DNA of 64,000 bases from Mesorhizobium opportunistum WSM2075 (GTDB lineage: Bacteria > Pseudomonadota > Alphaproteobacteria > Rhizobiales > Rhizobiaceae), in NCBI RefSeq assembly GCF_000176035.2, contig NC_015675.1, positions 4,530,001 through 4,594,000 of the forward strand. Direction: 5' to 3'. This document shows, in pieces, positions 27,116 to 36,541 of this stretch; position 1 is the stretch's first letter, and each line of letters starts with the position of its first letter. The position numbers and the translations under genes were made by a program. Below the pieces are notes generated by a model. It was not told the DNA's origin. It saw nothing but the letters and a program-made list of their open reading frames with translations, and did no database searches.

Positions 27116-28096
27116 ATGTCACATCACTATTCAGGTCCCAATTTCGGGTTCCCCAGTGCAGACGCACGCCTGGACCTCACGGATCTCTATGCCTTTACGA
27201 AGCCGGGGGACCCGGAGAAGTCGATCCTGATCATGAATGTGCATCCGTCCTCTACGGTAATCGATCCGGAGCCTACGACCAACGAACCGTTCTCGCCTGA
27301 CGGCCTCTATGAGATCAAGATTGACACCAATGGTGATGCGGTCGCCGACGTTGCGTTTCGTGTCCGCGTCTCCTCCTTACAAGGACGGATGCAGATCGCC
27401 ACGGTACGCCGCGTTGATGGCCCACTGGCCGCTGGGACAGACGACGGTGGAGAGCTTCTCTTTCAGGATGCTCTGGTGTCGACAGGCAGGGATGCACAGG
27501 TGACCGAGGCCGGTGGCTATCGTTTTTTCGCGGGCTGGCGAAGTGAACCATTTTTCTTTGACACCTTGGGTGCCGTGAACGACCTGCATTTCAGTGGTGC
27601 TGATTTCTTTGCCGACAAAGACGTCTGCAGCATCGTTCTGGAAGTGCCCAACTCCACGCTGGGAACCAAACCGGTTGGCCTGTGGGCACGCACGCTGGAC
27701 AAGAAGGGTGAGGGCTGGGTGCAGGTTGAACGGGGCGCGCGCCCTCAGCAGGCCGTGTTTCTGCCCGGTGAGGAGCAAGGCGCTTACCTTGCAGGCGAAC
27801 CTGCAGATGATGCCCGGTTTGTCGCAACATTCGCGCACGCGCTGGAGCACACGGGTGGATATGTGCCGGACGAAGCCGAGCGGGTGGCAAGAACATTGCT
27901 CCCAGACATCATGCCCTATGACCCGAGGCGGCCTGCGTCCTTTCCCGAAAATGGCAGGACCCTTACGGATGATGCCGCGGATGCTTTTATGGCCATTCTT
28001 ACCAACGGCAAGATGCCGCAAGACGGGGTTGGGCCGCATAGCGATCTGCTAGCTGAGTTCCCCTATTTGGGTCCCCCTCACAGTGCTCACGATTAA
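27116..28096 (+). CDS. DUF4331-domain protein
   Basis: A 326-residue protein beginning M-S-H-H-Y-S-G-P-N-F-G-F, with D-L-T-D-L-Y-A-F near residue 20, typical of DUF4331, whose function is unknown. No signal peptide was seen. GAGGAGG lies eight bases before the ATG; the longer reading from 27005 lacks such a site. It is followed 85 bases later by a HupE/UreJ gene, and an operator site lies 158 bases upstream. The acidic, beta-rich composition fits a soluble binding or enzymatic domain, but I assign no role. Confidence 0.82.
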   Translation: MSHHYSGPNFGFPSADARLDLTDLYAFTKPGDPEKSILIMNVHPSSTVIDPEPTTNEPFSPDGLYEIKIDTNGDAVADVAFRVRVSSLQGRMQIATVRRVDGPLAAGTDDGGELLFQDALVSTGRDAQVTEAGGYRFFAGWRSEPFFFDTLGAVNDLHFSGADFFADKDVCSIVLEVPNSTLGTKPVGLWARTLDKKGEGWVQVERGARPQQAVFLPGEEQGAYLAGEPADDARFVATFAHALEHTGGYVPDEAERVARTLLPDIMPYDPRRPASFPENGRTLTDDAADAFMAILTNGKMPQDGVGPHSDLLAEFPYLGPPHSAHD

Positions 28097-28181
28097 TAGC
28101 AGTGCCCTGTGATGTCTACGTGCCCCTTTCTGAAAGGAGACGCGTAACGACTTTCCATCTGTTCAACCGAAGGAGACTACA

Positions 28182-28763
28182 ATGCGCGTGATCTCGACTT
28201 GGATAGTTCTAACCTTAGCCTTCGTGACGTCCGCCTCGGCGCATCCGGGCATCGGTTTGGGCGCCTCCTTCGCAGCCGGAGTCGCACACCCGATAAGCGG
28301 GCTCGATCATATCGCTGCTATGACGGCAGTCGGCCTATGGGCAACCGTCAAAGGAGGACGCGCTCTCTGGGTGTGGCCATCTACTTTCGTCGCAATCATG
28401 CTGGTCGGCGGCTTGCTTGGCCTGGCGCAGATTGCCGTCCCCTTCGTTGAGGCCGGCATTCTGGCTTCAGTCGTCATGCTGGGACTTATGGTGGCGTTGG
28501 TGGTCAATCCGCCGGTATGGGTCGGCGCCGCAATCGTTGGTGTTTTTGCGCTGCTGCATGGACATGCTCACGGAGCGGAGGTCGCTCATAGCGCGAATGG
28601 GCTGGAATATATCGCGGGTTTTTTGCTCGCAACGGCCATCCTGCATGCGGTCGGCATCGGTTTGGGGGTCAGTCTGCAACGCGTGGCCCCGGGTCCAATC
28701 AATCGCATTGCTGGCGTGATCTGCGTGGCCGTCGGGGCCGGACTGTGCGCGGGAGTTCTTTGA
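28182..28763 (+). CDS. HupE/UreJ family membrane protein
   Basis: A 193-residue protein with a cleavable-looking N terminus (T-S-A-S-A-H-P-G) and about six hydrophobic segments. It carries the HupE/UreJ signatures H-P-G-I-G-L, H-P-I-S-G-L-D-H and H-G-H-A-H-G, whose His residues suggest metal (nickel or cobalt) permeation. In other bacteria such proteins accompany hydrogenase or urease genes; neither is seen here. AAGGAG precedes the ATG. Probably co-transcribed with DUF4331. Confidence 0.85.
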   Translation: MRVISTWIVLTLAFVTSASAHPGIGLGASFAAGVAHPISGLDHIAAMTAVGLWATVKGGRALWVWPSTFVAIMLVGGLLGLAQIAVPFVEAGILASVVMLGLMVALVVNPPVWVGAAIVGVFALLHGHAHGAEVAHSANGLEYIAGFLLATAILHAVGIGLGVSLQRVAPGPINRIAGVICVAVGAGLCAGVL

Positions 28764-28880
28764 ACCCGCCCCAGAGAAGAGTGCGTCTGGATCCAGTTAG
28801 ACTGCCCTCAACCAGGACGGTCGAGACGGCGTGTGCGCCTGTAACGCGAGTACTGTCGACCGAGCAAACGGAGGAATGGA

Positions 28881-29624
28881 ATGTCGGGTACAGAGATAGA
28901 TGTATCTGCCGGCCGGACGAATTTTCCCCGGGATCGTCTGGCCCTGCAGATGTCGACCGCCGGCATCGTTCATGATCTGGGGAATCTCATCCAGGTCGCC
29001 TCGTCGGCGTTGAACCACCTGGGTCGAGACCCGAACATTGCAACGGCTCCGGGAGCGGTGACCGTAATTGCCGGTGCCAAAAGCGCGTTGGAAAGAGCTG
29101 GTTGCCTTGTCAGGCAAACCATCAGGACAGCCAGAGAAATCGAAAGCGTCATTGCGCACGCAAACGTGGCCATTTGCTTGGCGGACGTCCATTCCCTGGT
29201 TCGAAGCGCCTGGAATGAGAACATTCATCTCGAGATTTGCGTCGGCTCCAACCTTCCTTTGGTAACGTGCGATCGGGTTGGCTTGCAAAATGCGGTCCTC
29301 AACCTTCTGTTTAATGCGCGCGATGCCATGCCTGACGGCGGTTTAATCTCAGTTCGTGCCTCTGTATCGGCAAATTCCAGCCACGTGGATCTTTGCGTTG
29401 AAGACCATGGAATTGGAATGACAAGCGAGACGATGGTCCGGGCATTCGATCTCTTCTTCACGACAAAAGGCGACGGCCTTGGCGGCGTTGGATTGCCGAT
29501 GGTGAAACGTTTCGTTGAAGAAGCGGGAGGGAGCATCGATGTTGAAAGCACCCTCGGGTCAGGCACAGTCGTGACGCTGAAATTGCCCGCGATACGTAGC
29601 GGCTCGATGGGCTCGGGCCGCTAG
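28881..29624 (+). CDS. Small sensor-less histidine kinase
   Basis: A 247-residue cytosolic kinase without an obvious sensor domain. The candidate phospho-His is in G-I-V-H-D-L-G-N (around residue 30), followed by a helical dimerisation segment and an HATPase domain with N-L-L-F-N-A-R-D-A-M, D-H-G-I-G-M and G-G-V-G-L-P-M-V-K. It starts with GAGGAATGGA before the ATG and lies 117 bases after the HupE gene. It could phosphorylate one of the receiver-only regulators of the sensory cluster, or take its input from a separate sensor protein. Confidence 0.82.
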   Translation: MSGTEIDVSAGRTNFPRDRLALQMSTAGIVHDLGNLIQVASSALNHLGRDPNIATAPGAVTVIAGAKSALERAGCLVRQTIRTAREIESVIAHANVAICLADVHSLVRSAWNENIHLEICVGSNLPLVTCDRVGLQNAVLNLLFNARDAMPDGGLISVRASVSANSSHVDLCVEDHGIGMTSETMVRAFDLFFTTKGDGLGGVGLPMVKRFVEEAGGSIDVESTLGSGTVVTLKLPAIRSGSMGSGR

Positions 29625-29674
29625 ACGTTGGTTGGAAGGCTCAGCGATTACGGGCAGATCCGTGAGGTGCAATT

Positions 29675-30748
29675 ATGAAAAAGTTGCTCGAATCTGACGG
29701 CGTCCTCCAAGTGAGTGGAGTGCCAGCCGAAGGAATGGCGGTATTGGAGCGTCAGCCCGTGCTCCATCTGCCGACAGAGCCATCTCTAATAGCCCGGTTT
29801 CCGGCCTCGTTCTTCGCCATCGGCCTCGGGACAAGTTCTTTTGCCGTCATGTGGCAGGTTGCGTGTCAATTGTGGGCGGCTCCCAAAGGAATTGCTGTAG
29901 CGATGGTGATATTGGCCATATGCGTATGGGTCGCTCTTTTGATCCTCTACGCCTTCAAGTTTTGGCTAGCCCCATTGGCGCTGCGCGCCGAACTCGCGGA
30001 TCCCGTTCAGAATTGCTTTCCTGGCCTGGCGGGTGTCGGGATTATGCTAACCGCGGTGAGCGTGCTGCCGTTCAGCGCGACAGCGGCCACCATCCTCCTG
30101 GGCATCGGTGGGCTGTTCGCGGTTGGATTCGGGTTCTGGCACTCGCAAATGATCTGGAAAGCGGCAATCGCTCTATCGGACGCTACGCCGGCGTTGTACC
30201 TGCCTGTCGCCGCCGCGTCGTTTGTCCTTAGCATCGGGCTATCGGCACTTGGGCGATCTGAGTGGGCCCAATTGGCTCTGGGCGCTGGGCTCTTCTCATG
30301 GCTTACAATCGATTCCGTCTTGTTCTACCGGCTCTATTTTGGCGAGCCGCTTAGAAATCAGATCCGGCCGACCCTTGGGGTCCAGCTCGCCCCTCCGGCG
30401 GTCTGCTCGCTAGCCTATGTCAACGCGTCGGGTACCTCTGGAGACGTCTTTGTTCACTGTCTCATCGGTTACGCGATGCTGCAGGCAGTTGTCCTTGGCG
30501 GCGTGCTTCCCCGGATCGTTCGCCGCTTTTCCGCTGGCCTCTGGAGCGTCAGCTTCGGCGCCACGGCATTGGCGACAACGGTTGAAAAGCTGGCCATCCG
30601 CGGCGACACGGGCCTGGCTGGCGTCTTGGCTCTTCCAATTTTTGCGGCCGCAAACCTGCTCATCATCTGGCTGGCCGCTAGAACAATCATTCTGGCAGTG
30701 ACCGGCTCATTGTTGCCAGCTCCCCCAGAGGGGAAAGAGGGGCAGTAG
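29675..30748 (+). CDS. TehA/SLAC1-like (TDT family) transporter
   Basis: A 357-residue integral membrane protein with about ten hydrophobic segments after a soluble N terminus of about 45 residues. It resembles the tellurite-resistance/dicarboxylate transporter family, including F-P-A-S-F-F-A-I-G-L-G at the first helix. Members move anions such as C4-dicarboxylates, sulphite or chloride. The gene sits 50 bases after the small kinase, with GTGAGG before the ATG, and is probably last in the DUF4331 operon. Substrate undetermined. Confidence 0.8.
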   Translation: MKKLLESDGVLQVSGVPAEGMAVLERQPVLHLPTEPSLIARFPASFFAIGLGTSSFAVMWQVACQLWAAPKGIAVAMVILAICVWVALLILYAFKFWLAPLALRAELADPVQNCFPGLAGVGIMLTAVSVLPFSATAATILLGIGGLFAVGFGFWHSQMIWKAAIALSDATPALYLPVAAASFVLSIGLSALGRSEWAQLALGAGLFSWLTIDSVLFYRLYFGEPLRNQIRPTLGVQLAPPAVCSLAYVNASGTSGDVFVHCLIGYAMLQAVVLGGVLPRIVRRFSAGLWSVSFGATALATTVEKLAIRGDTGLAGVLALPIFAAANLLIIWLAARTIILAVTGSLLPAPPEGKEGQ

Positions 30749-30838
30749 CCAGCTGCATGACGTAACGTCGATGCGGTGGAGCTACCCTTCAGAAGGCGGT
30801 TCGCGGGAATGACCCAAATTTCTTGACAGAGTCTTCGT

Positions 30839-31776
30839 TTAGGCGTCGTCCTTGGTCTCGAGTAGGCGGATGGGATGGCCTACAACGGCAAGCAGATCCT
30901 CGTCAGGTTGCCCGTTGATCGGCTCGTGGAACATCGTCAGCACTGTCTGTGCGTCTACGGTCACGCGTTAGCTTCATTTCGGAATCGAGCGGCTCGACGA
31001 CCACGATTTGGGCCGGGATGCTGGACCCTTCCGGAGATGGCGAAATATTCCGACCGACACTGTGGAACGAGTCCGTGCCGGAAGGCCTGGAACGCTGCCG
31101 GGCAGCGGCAGCACGATGCGGTGATCGGTCGACAAAACGGGCCACCCATCGGTGCTTTCGAAGCGGCCGTTTAGTAGGTTCATCGCCGGCGAGCCGATGA
31201 ATTCGGTAACGACCATCCTCTGCGGTGATGATAGAGATGTAGCGGCCGGCCGAGCTTTTCTATACGGCCCCCGCTCACAACCACAGTCTGATCGATCAGT
31301 CTATGGCTTCGATATCTGGTCGTGGTCACGTGACGAGGGTGGCGAGCCTGCGGTGCAAGCTCTTGATTTAGGCGCCCATGGGCACGCGCAGATTTTGCCT
31401 TCGGAGAGCGGTTCATCGGACAGGAAAACCTTCGGTCCGGCACGATCGACAGGTCCATCGCCACGCGGTGGGAGCGACCAGCGTCAGTGAGAAGGCCATG
31501 CTCTCGGCCACCGACATATACGGATAGAGCGCGGAGTTGTGGAACACCGTGGAGATGTCGCGCTACCTTGTGCGGCAGCTCGTTAACGCCCGCCCCCCAT
31601 GCCCACCGTCCCGCGGGTCATGTTTTTCACACCAGGGATCATTGGCAGCGTCGATTTTCCGCACCCGTTGCGGCGGACGAGCACCACTTGCGTTCGGAAA
31701 CGTCGGCCGAGACGCCAGGAAGCATCTCGAACGGACCATATGCCTCGTGGCCCTTGTCGATGGTGATGCTGGCCAT
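30839..31776 (-). pseudogene. Decayed sugar ABC transporter ATPase (MalK/UgpC type)
   Basis: On the minus strand the start reads M-A-S-I-T-I-D-K, followed in shifting frames by a damaged Walker A (N-G-C-G-K-S-T-L), R-D-I-S-T-V-F-H-N-S-A-L-Y-P-Y-M-S-V-A-E, F-L-S-D-E-P-L-S (Walker B region), D-Q-T-V-V-V-S-G-G-R-I-E-K-L-G, F-I-G-S-P-A-M-N-L-L and a C-terminal P-I-R-L-L-E before TAA. These are landmarks of MalK/UgpC ATPases. Several frameshifts and stops interrupt it, and at about 940 bases it is shorter than an intact gene (about 1.1 kb), so segments are missing. It is probably the relic of a sugar or glycerol-phosphate importer. Confidence 0.85.
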
Positions 31777-31929
31777 CAAACCACGGCGAGCGCGTTCATG
31801 CACAGCAGGGGGTATGTCACCTTAAGGAAAGTTCGGGACAGCTGTCTTTCGCAAAAGAAAACTACGTCGGGCTGGATCGTGATCCGGGGACCTTTCGCCC
31901 AGGCTCTGACGAACCAGCCCGAAGAGTGG
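31777..31929. other. Relic sequence beside the ABC pseudogene
   Basis: About 150 bases between the pseudogene start and the GlcG/HbpS gene. The minus strand holds a short open stretch running into the pseudogene start, possibly the tail of a lost upstream transporter gene. No identification. Confidence 0.3.
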
Positions 31930-32322
31930 CTAACCGACAGCAGCCTCGGCGATGGCGACATCCTCTTCTGCAGTGCCGCCGCTGACGCCGACACCTGCAT
32001 AAATTTTACCGTCCTCGTCGACCAGAGGGATACCTCCACCCATGGGGCAAAAGCGCCCGCCGCCGACCGTAGGCAACGCATACAGCGATTGCCCCGGCTG
32101 TACTAACGGCAGGATGTCCGCGGTGCGCAGGCGCACGAGGGCCGAGGTATACGCCTTGCGCTCGGAGATCTCGAGCGCGAAGACAGGCGCGCCGTTCATC
32201 CGGTGTTGGAGCACAAGATTGCCGTGAACGTCTATGATGCAGACTGCGACAGGGACATCGGCCTTTGTCGCCTCTGCCTCCACACGTTGGGCAACCGACT
32301 TCGCTTTGGTGAGCAGATCCAT
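31930..32322 (-). CDS. GlcG/HbpS-family (haem-binding-like) protein
   Basis: A 130-residue single-domain protein with V-A-V-C-I-I-D-V-H-G, a G-G-G-I-P-L segment and the closing G-V-G-V-S-G-G-T-A-E-E-D-V, characteristic of the GlcG/HbpS family. Some members bind haem or sense redox state; many are encoded with catabolic enzymes and have no defined role. No signal peptide. AAGGA lies nine bases before the ATG. It lies 48 bases downstream of the crotonase gene at 32371 and is probably co-transcribed with it. Confidence 0.82.
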   Translation of the reverse strand: MDLLTKAKSVAQRVEAEATKADVPVAVCIIDVHGNLVLQHRMNGAPVFALEISERKAYTSALVRLRTADILPLVQPGQSLYALPTVGGGRFCPMGGGIPLVDEDGKIYAGVGVSGGTAEEDVAIAEAAVG

Positions 32323-32370
32323 GGGGGATATCCTTATTTATGAGGGAGCGCCGTTACCATCGACAGCGGT

Positions 32371-33210
32371 CTACCGCGCCGGCAACTCGCCCAGGTGGAA
32401 AGCCAGCCGATTCTCGACGTCTCCCGGGGCCTGGAAGCCCTTTGCGGTCAGCGCTTTTATTCCTTCCTGAGCGGCGGGTCGGCCCAGCGAGGCTATGCAG
32501 GCTTCCCAGCCGGCGCCTAGCTCCACATCTGGCGTGAGACTGGTGTTGACCAAGCGCTTGGTTTGCCCGATCGCCCATTTGTCGAACCTGGAAATCCGAG
32601 TGGCGAGCGCGTCAACGTACGCATCGAGATCTGCGTCGGGCAGGGCTTTGTTCACGTAGCCATATGCCTCGGCCTGTTCTCCACGGATGTCCTCGGAGGT
32701 CAGCAGAACCTCCATGGCGCGATTGCGACCGATCAGGTGAGGCAGGCGGGCCATCGGTCCCCCGCCGGCGACCATACCCACGCCGACCTCCCACTGTGAA
32801 ATGATGGCCTTTTCCTTGCTAGCGAAAGCCATGTCGCAGGCGAGGGTGATTTCGCTGCCGTTACCGGTAGCGCGACCTCTGATGAGGGCGATCGATGCCA
32901 CCGGCGCGCGCGTCAGGCGCACAAGAAAATCCGGCCATGGCGGCAGACCTGTCGGCCCTGGCGGCAGCGCGAGCATATCCTCGATCCGCGCCTTGAAGTC
33001 TGAATGGTTGAGGAAGTATCCATCGACGCTACTGTCGAACACCACCACCCGAACGTGTTCGTCAGCCTCAATGGCGTCAATCAGATGTGTGAATTCTTGC
33101 ACCATCTGTGGACCCATGACGTTGAGCGGGGCATTCTCGAACGTGACACGCCAATAGCTGGGCGTCCGGCGTGTCAGGCGAATCTGCGAGGTAGTTACCT
33201 TGGTGTCCAC
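32371..33210 (-). CDS. Crotonase-fold (enoyl-CoA hydratase/isomerase) protein, cytosolic
   Basis: A 279-residue crotonase with no signal peptide. It shows S-I-A-L-I-R-G-R-A-T-G-N-G-S-E and V-G-V-G-M-V-A-G-G-G-P, and aligns along its length with the exported paralog at 12804 (for example V-V-V-F-D-S then G-Y-F). The pair probably arose by duplication, one copy gaining or losing a signal peptide. The GTG at 33210 has AGGAG seven bases upstream. Hydration, isomerisation or hydrolysis of a CoA ester is the expected chemistry; substrate unknown. Confidence 0.85.
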   Translation of the reverse strand: MDTKVTTSQIRLTRRTPSYWRVTFENAPLNVMGPQMVQEFTHLIDAIEADEHVRVVVFDSSVDGYFLNHSDFKARIEDMLALPPGPTGLPPWPDFLVRLTRAPVASIALIRGRATGNGSEITLACDMAFASKEKAIISQWEVGVGMVAGGGPMARLPHLIGRNRAMEVLLTSEDIRGEQAEAYGYVNKALPDADLDAYVDALATRISRFDKWAIGQTKRLVNTSLTPDVELGAGWEACIASLGRPAAQEGIKALTAKGFQAPGDVENRLAFHLGELPAR

Positions 33211-33502
33211 TGGAAGCTCCTTGGATGTTTACCTACTCTGTGCCTAGAAGATGAGGCATTGGCTGCTGGCCCGCGATTGGACGAACGTGTCGCCAAGACC
33301 ATGGTGTCGGTCTGCCGGGGCAGGGCCTTTCCCTCGGTGATCAAACGGCACGCCCCAATCGCGCTGCAAACTTCTGGTCTGCAGATCCTCTGCGGGATAA
33401 GCGCTGCTTCAAGCGAACGCTTGGTCATCGCGCAAAAGAGGGATCTAGCGGGTGGCCAACCGAAGAGGCGATAGCGCCGGCCGGCGCGATTGTGAAATCG
33501 GT

Positions 33503-35323
33503 CTAATGCTCGCGGCCGACGGCAGCCGGCGGCGGATCAATCGCGCCGGCCCTGACGCGAGCAGGTTTCAGCGGCTTGGCACCGGCATCCTTGACGATTG
33601 TCAGGCCACGCGGAAAGAACCGGTTGTGATGCTGGCCGCGCCCGATGTTGATGATCGTGGCACCCTTCAGGTGCTTTTCCAGCATCGACAGCACGCGCCG
33701 AAGCACGGGCCCTTCAAACGCGTCCATCGCCTCGTCGATGATCACCCATTTCGGCTGTCGCAAGGCGAGCCTCGCCACACCCAGCAAGCGCTGTTCGTCA
33801 TCGGCCAATTCATGATCCCATCGCCTGACCCGGTCGAGTGAGGACGCCAGCCGTTCAAGACCAATCTCGGCAAGCACCGCCGCGATATCGGTATCGCTTG
33901 CGGGCGCATGCCCATTCGCGTGATTAAGGACCCCGCGCAAGGTGCCCGCCGGCAAATAAGGCACACGCGGCACGAAGATGAGGGTTTCTCCACCCGGGAG
34001 CCCGATCTTTCCCCCGCCCCAGGGCCACAGGCCGGCAATGGCGCGGAAGAACAATGTCTTGCCGGCGCTCGGCTCGCCGGTGATCATGACGCGCTCGCCG
34101 GGCCGGATTTCGACATGCTTGTCGGTGAGCCTGATGCAGCCTTCTGGCGAGGCGACTTGGAGCTTCTCGAATGTCAGGCTGCCATTGGCGTTGTCGCCGA
34201 ATTCGATGCGCCTTTCCTGATCGTGCAGCACATCCGTTTCATCGAGCGCGATGTGAAAGTCAGCGACGCGCATCAGCGTGGCGCGCCAGTCGGCGATGCT
34301 GCCGATGTTGTTGACGAACCAGCGCAAGGAGGAGTGAACCTGGTTGAACGCGCCGACCGCCATCATCAGCCCGCCAAAACTGATGTCACCAGCGAAATAG
34401 ACCGGAGAGGCAACCAGGATCGGCGCCACGACGGTGATCCAGCCATAGGTATCGGTCACCCAGGACAGAGTGATCTGCGCGGTATAGATGCGGCGCATCG
34501 CGACCAGCACCGTGCCAAGGTCGATTTCGAGCCGCCGCTTGGCATCGGTTTCGCCATGGTAGAGCGCCATGGCATCGACATTCTCGTTGACGCGCACAAT
34601 GGATGAGCGCAGCTCGGCTTCGCGGGTGTAGCGATCGCTGTTGAGCCGGATCAGCGGGCGCCCGACCAGCCAGCTCAGCCACGAGGCGATGCCGGCATAG
34701 ATGAGCGCGGCCCACACCATGTAACCCGGTATCGCCAGCGAATAGCCGCCGACGTGGAAGACGAAGCCGGAAGACAATTGCCAAAGCACGCCGACGAAGG
34801 AAACGAGCAGGACGAACGACTGCAGCAGGCCGAAGCCAAGGTCGGTCGACAGGTCGGAAAGATGCGCGGCGTCCTGCTGCATACGCTGGTCGGGATTGAC
34901 GCCGATAGCCCCGGCGTTGGCCAGCCTGAAGGCGCGCGCCGGGCGCATCCACTGGTCGATCAGGTCGAGCGTCAGCGCCTGGCGCAGCTTCAGCCGGAAC
35001 ATCTGGTTGAGCCAGGTCTGACCGATGTTGAGCACCAGCAGCCCGCCGGCAATCATCGCAAACACCATGAGCTGGTGCAGGAAGGCCGCCATGTCGCGGC
35101 GCGCCAGCGCATCGTAGAAGGGTTGGTTCCAGCTGTTGAGCAGCACCTGGCCTATCGATGTCGCGACGATGACGGCCATGATGACGACCGATGTCCACAG
35201 CAACCATTTGCGGACCGGCGAGCCGACCAGCGCCGCTCTGATTGTCGTCACCTGGTCGCGCAGACTGCTGGATTCCACGGCAACGGGCTGAACGGCCGCG
35301 TTTGTATCCGGTTCGTCAGCCAT
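33503..35323 (-). CDS. ABC transporter, fused permease-ATPase (SbmA/YddA type)
   Basis: A 606-residue half-transporter. Residues 30-370 form a membrane domain of the SbmA/BacA type (W-N-Q-P-F-Y-D-A-L near the start). The ATPase follows with Walker A GEPSAGKT and Walker B W-V-I-I-D-E-A, but the signature region reads L-A-D-D-E-Q-R-L-L-G instead of the usual L-S-x-G-E-Q. Family members export or import peptides or vitamin B12-type compounds. Base composition is visibly richer in G+C than the neighbouring island genes, closer to the core segment. AAGGA precedes the ATG. No operator site was seen close by. Possibly an older resident than its neighbours. Confidence 0.85.
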   Translation of the reverse strand: MADEPDTNAAVQPVAVESSSLRDQVTTIRAALVGSPVRKWLLWTSVVIMAVIVATSIGQVLLNSWNQPFYDALARRDMAAFLHQLMVFAMIAGGLLVLNIGQTWLNQMFRLKLRQALTLDLIDQWMRPARAFRLANAGAIGVNPDQRMQQDAAHLSDLSTDLGFGLLQSFVLLVSFVGVLWQLSSGFVFHVGGYSLAIPGYMVWAALIYAGIASWLSWLVGRPLIRLNSDRYTREAELRSSIVRVNENVDAMALYHGETDAKRRLEIDLGTVLVAMRRIYTAQITLSWVTDTYGWITVVAPILVASPVYFAGDISFGGLMMAVGAFNQVHSSLRWFVNNIGSIADWRATLMRVADFHIALDETDVLHDQERRIEFGDNANGSLTFEKLQVASPEGCIRLTDKHVEIRPGERVMITGEPSAGKTLFFRAIAGLWPWGGGKIGLPGGETLIFVPRVPYLPAGTLRGVLNHANGHAPASDTDIAAVLAEIGLERLASSLDRVRRWDHELADDEQRLLGVARLALRQPKWVIIDEAMDAFEGPVLRRVLSMLEKHLKGATIINIGRGQHHNRFFPRGLTIVKDAGAKPLKPARVRAGAIDPPPAAVGREH

Positions 35324-35837
35324 GGCCCTGTCCTTGCGTCAACAGCGTTGGTCAAACCAGATGAAGGGACTTGAAGGCATCCGGCGCTCCAACAGCCCGC
35401 GAATACACTCGCCGCAGAGAAACCGGGGACGCCGCGCAACCGCAGTTTTCATCATGATGACGTGGGCTTCATCGAGCGAGACGATACTGCGGCGCCTGAT
35501 GCTTACCCCAAGCGTTATCGGCGACAGGTCTTCGTCACTTGGACATCGGTTTAACGACGCGTACACGATGCCGGTACTGACTGACACCGTCCATAGCACC
35601 TTGGTGTCGGCAAGCAGCTTCAGCGTCACCATTCAATGCGGTAGCTTTTCGGGGACACGGTTTGACGGTGAACGCGGCCAAATCCTCCTCGCGTCAATTC
35701 ACACGTGAAGCCCAGAGTAAATGCATAGCGTCGCTGCGATCCCCCCACACCTTCGTCTGATTGGATCAGAACACGGCATTTCCTATGTCGTTTATCGAAA
35801 CGACGCCGGAGCGCGGCCTATAGAGGGAAGTGAGAAA
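35324..35837. other. Intergenic region upstream of dps
   Basis: About 510 bases between the divergent ABC transporter and dps genes. Plus-strand frames from 35322 and 35721 give no recognisable protein. A partial operator match lies at 35604-35616; the rest shows nothing I can name. Confidence 0.45.
35604..35616 (+). promoter_or_regulatory. Weak island operator match (GTGTCGGCAAGCA)
   Basis: Preceded by CCTTG. It agrees with the 37269 site in its first ten bases but diverges in the right arm, so only a half-site is convincing. About 220 bases upstream of dps. Confidence 0.3.
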
Positions 35838-36353
35838 ATGACGCAACAGTTGAGCAAGACAGCCGGTTCGGATCGCTTCCTTCGCACTCCGACAGATCTT
35901 GGTTCCGAGGCAACCCGCGACATCGCTGCCGGCCTCGCCGGTCTGCTTGCTGACGTGTTCGCCTTGTATCTTAAGACCAAGAATTTCCACTGGCACATCA
36001 GCGGTCCGAATTTCCGGGACTATCACCTGTTGCTCGACGAGCATGGCGACCAAATCTTCGCGATGACCGACGCGATCGCCGAGCGTGCGCGTAAGATCGG
36101 CGGAACCACGATCCGTTCGATCTCCGATATCGCGGGACGCCAGCGCATCCTCGACAACAACGCTGATTATGTTGATCCCCAGGGCATGCTCGCGGAGCTT
36201 CATGGCGACAACAAGCAGTTGGTGGCGGAGCTGCGTCGCGTGCACGAGCTGTGCGACAGCTATTCGGATGTTGCCACCGCGAGCTTGATCGAGGGATGGA
36301 TCGACGAAAGCGAACGGCGCAGCTGGTTTCTCTACGAGATTTGCCGCGCCTGA
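35838..36353 (+). CDS. dps: Dps-family DNA-protection ferritin
   Basis: A 171-residue Dps. The dinuclear ferroxidase motif is visible: K-N-F-H-W-H-I-S-G-P-N-F then H-L-L-L-D-E-H-G-D-Q. It forms dodecamers that oxidise iron and shield DNA during oxidative stress or starvation. GAGGGAAGTGAG precedes the ATG at 35838; the longer reading from 35721 adds unrelated residues. It is followed by a convergent HWE-like kinase. A partial operator match upstream suggests that this stress gene may belong to the island regulon. Confidence 0.9.
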   Translation: MTQQLSKTAGSDRFLRTPTDLGSEATRDIAAGLAGLLADVFALYLKTKNFHWHISGPNFRDYHLLLDEHGDQIFAMTDAIAERARKIGGTTIRSISDIAGRQRILDNNADYVDPQGMLAELHGDNKQLVAELRRVHELCDSYSDVATASLIEGWIDESERRSWFLYEICRA

Positions 36354-36541
36354 GCGAAAAGTGGGCAAGGTGGCGGACGAGATCCTGCACGCCCGAGACA
36401 ACCATCGGCAGGGATAGCGCATTCCGTTCCGCAGTCGGGCGGCGTCGATCCGTATCGACACTGCCGCGTGAAATTGGCTCGACTTCCGCCGACATTCCGA
36501 TGGAACGCAGACCGCGATGCTGGCAGTTTCGTGTGCGGAAG

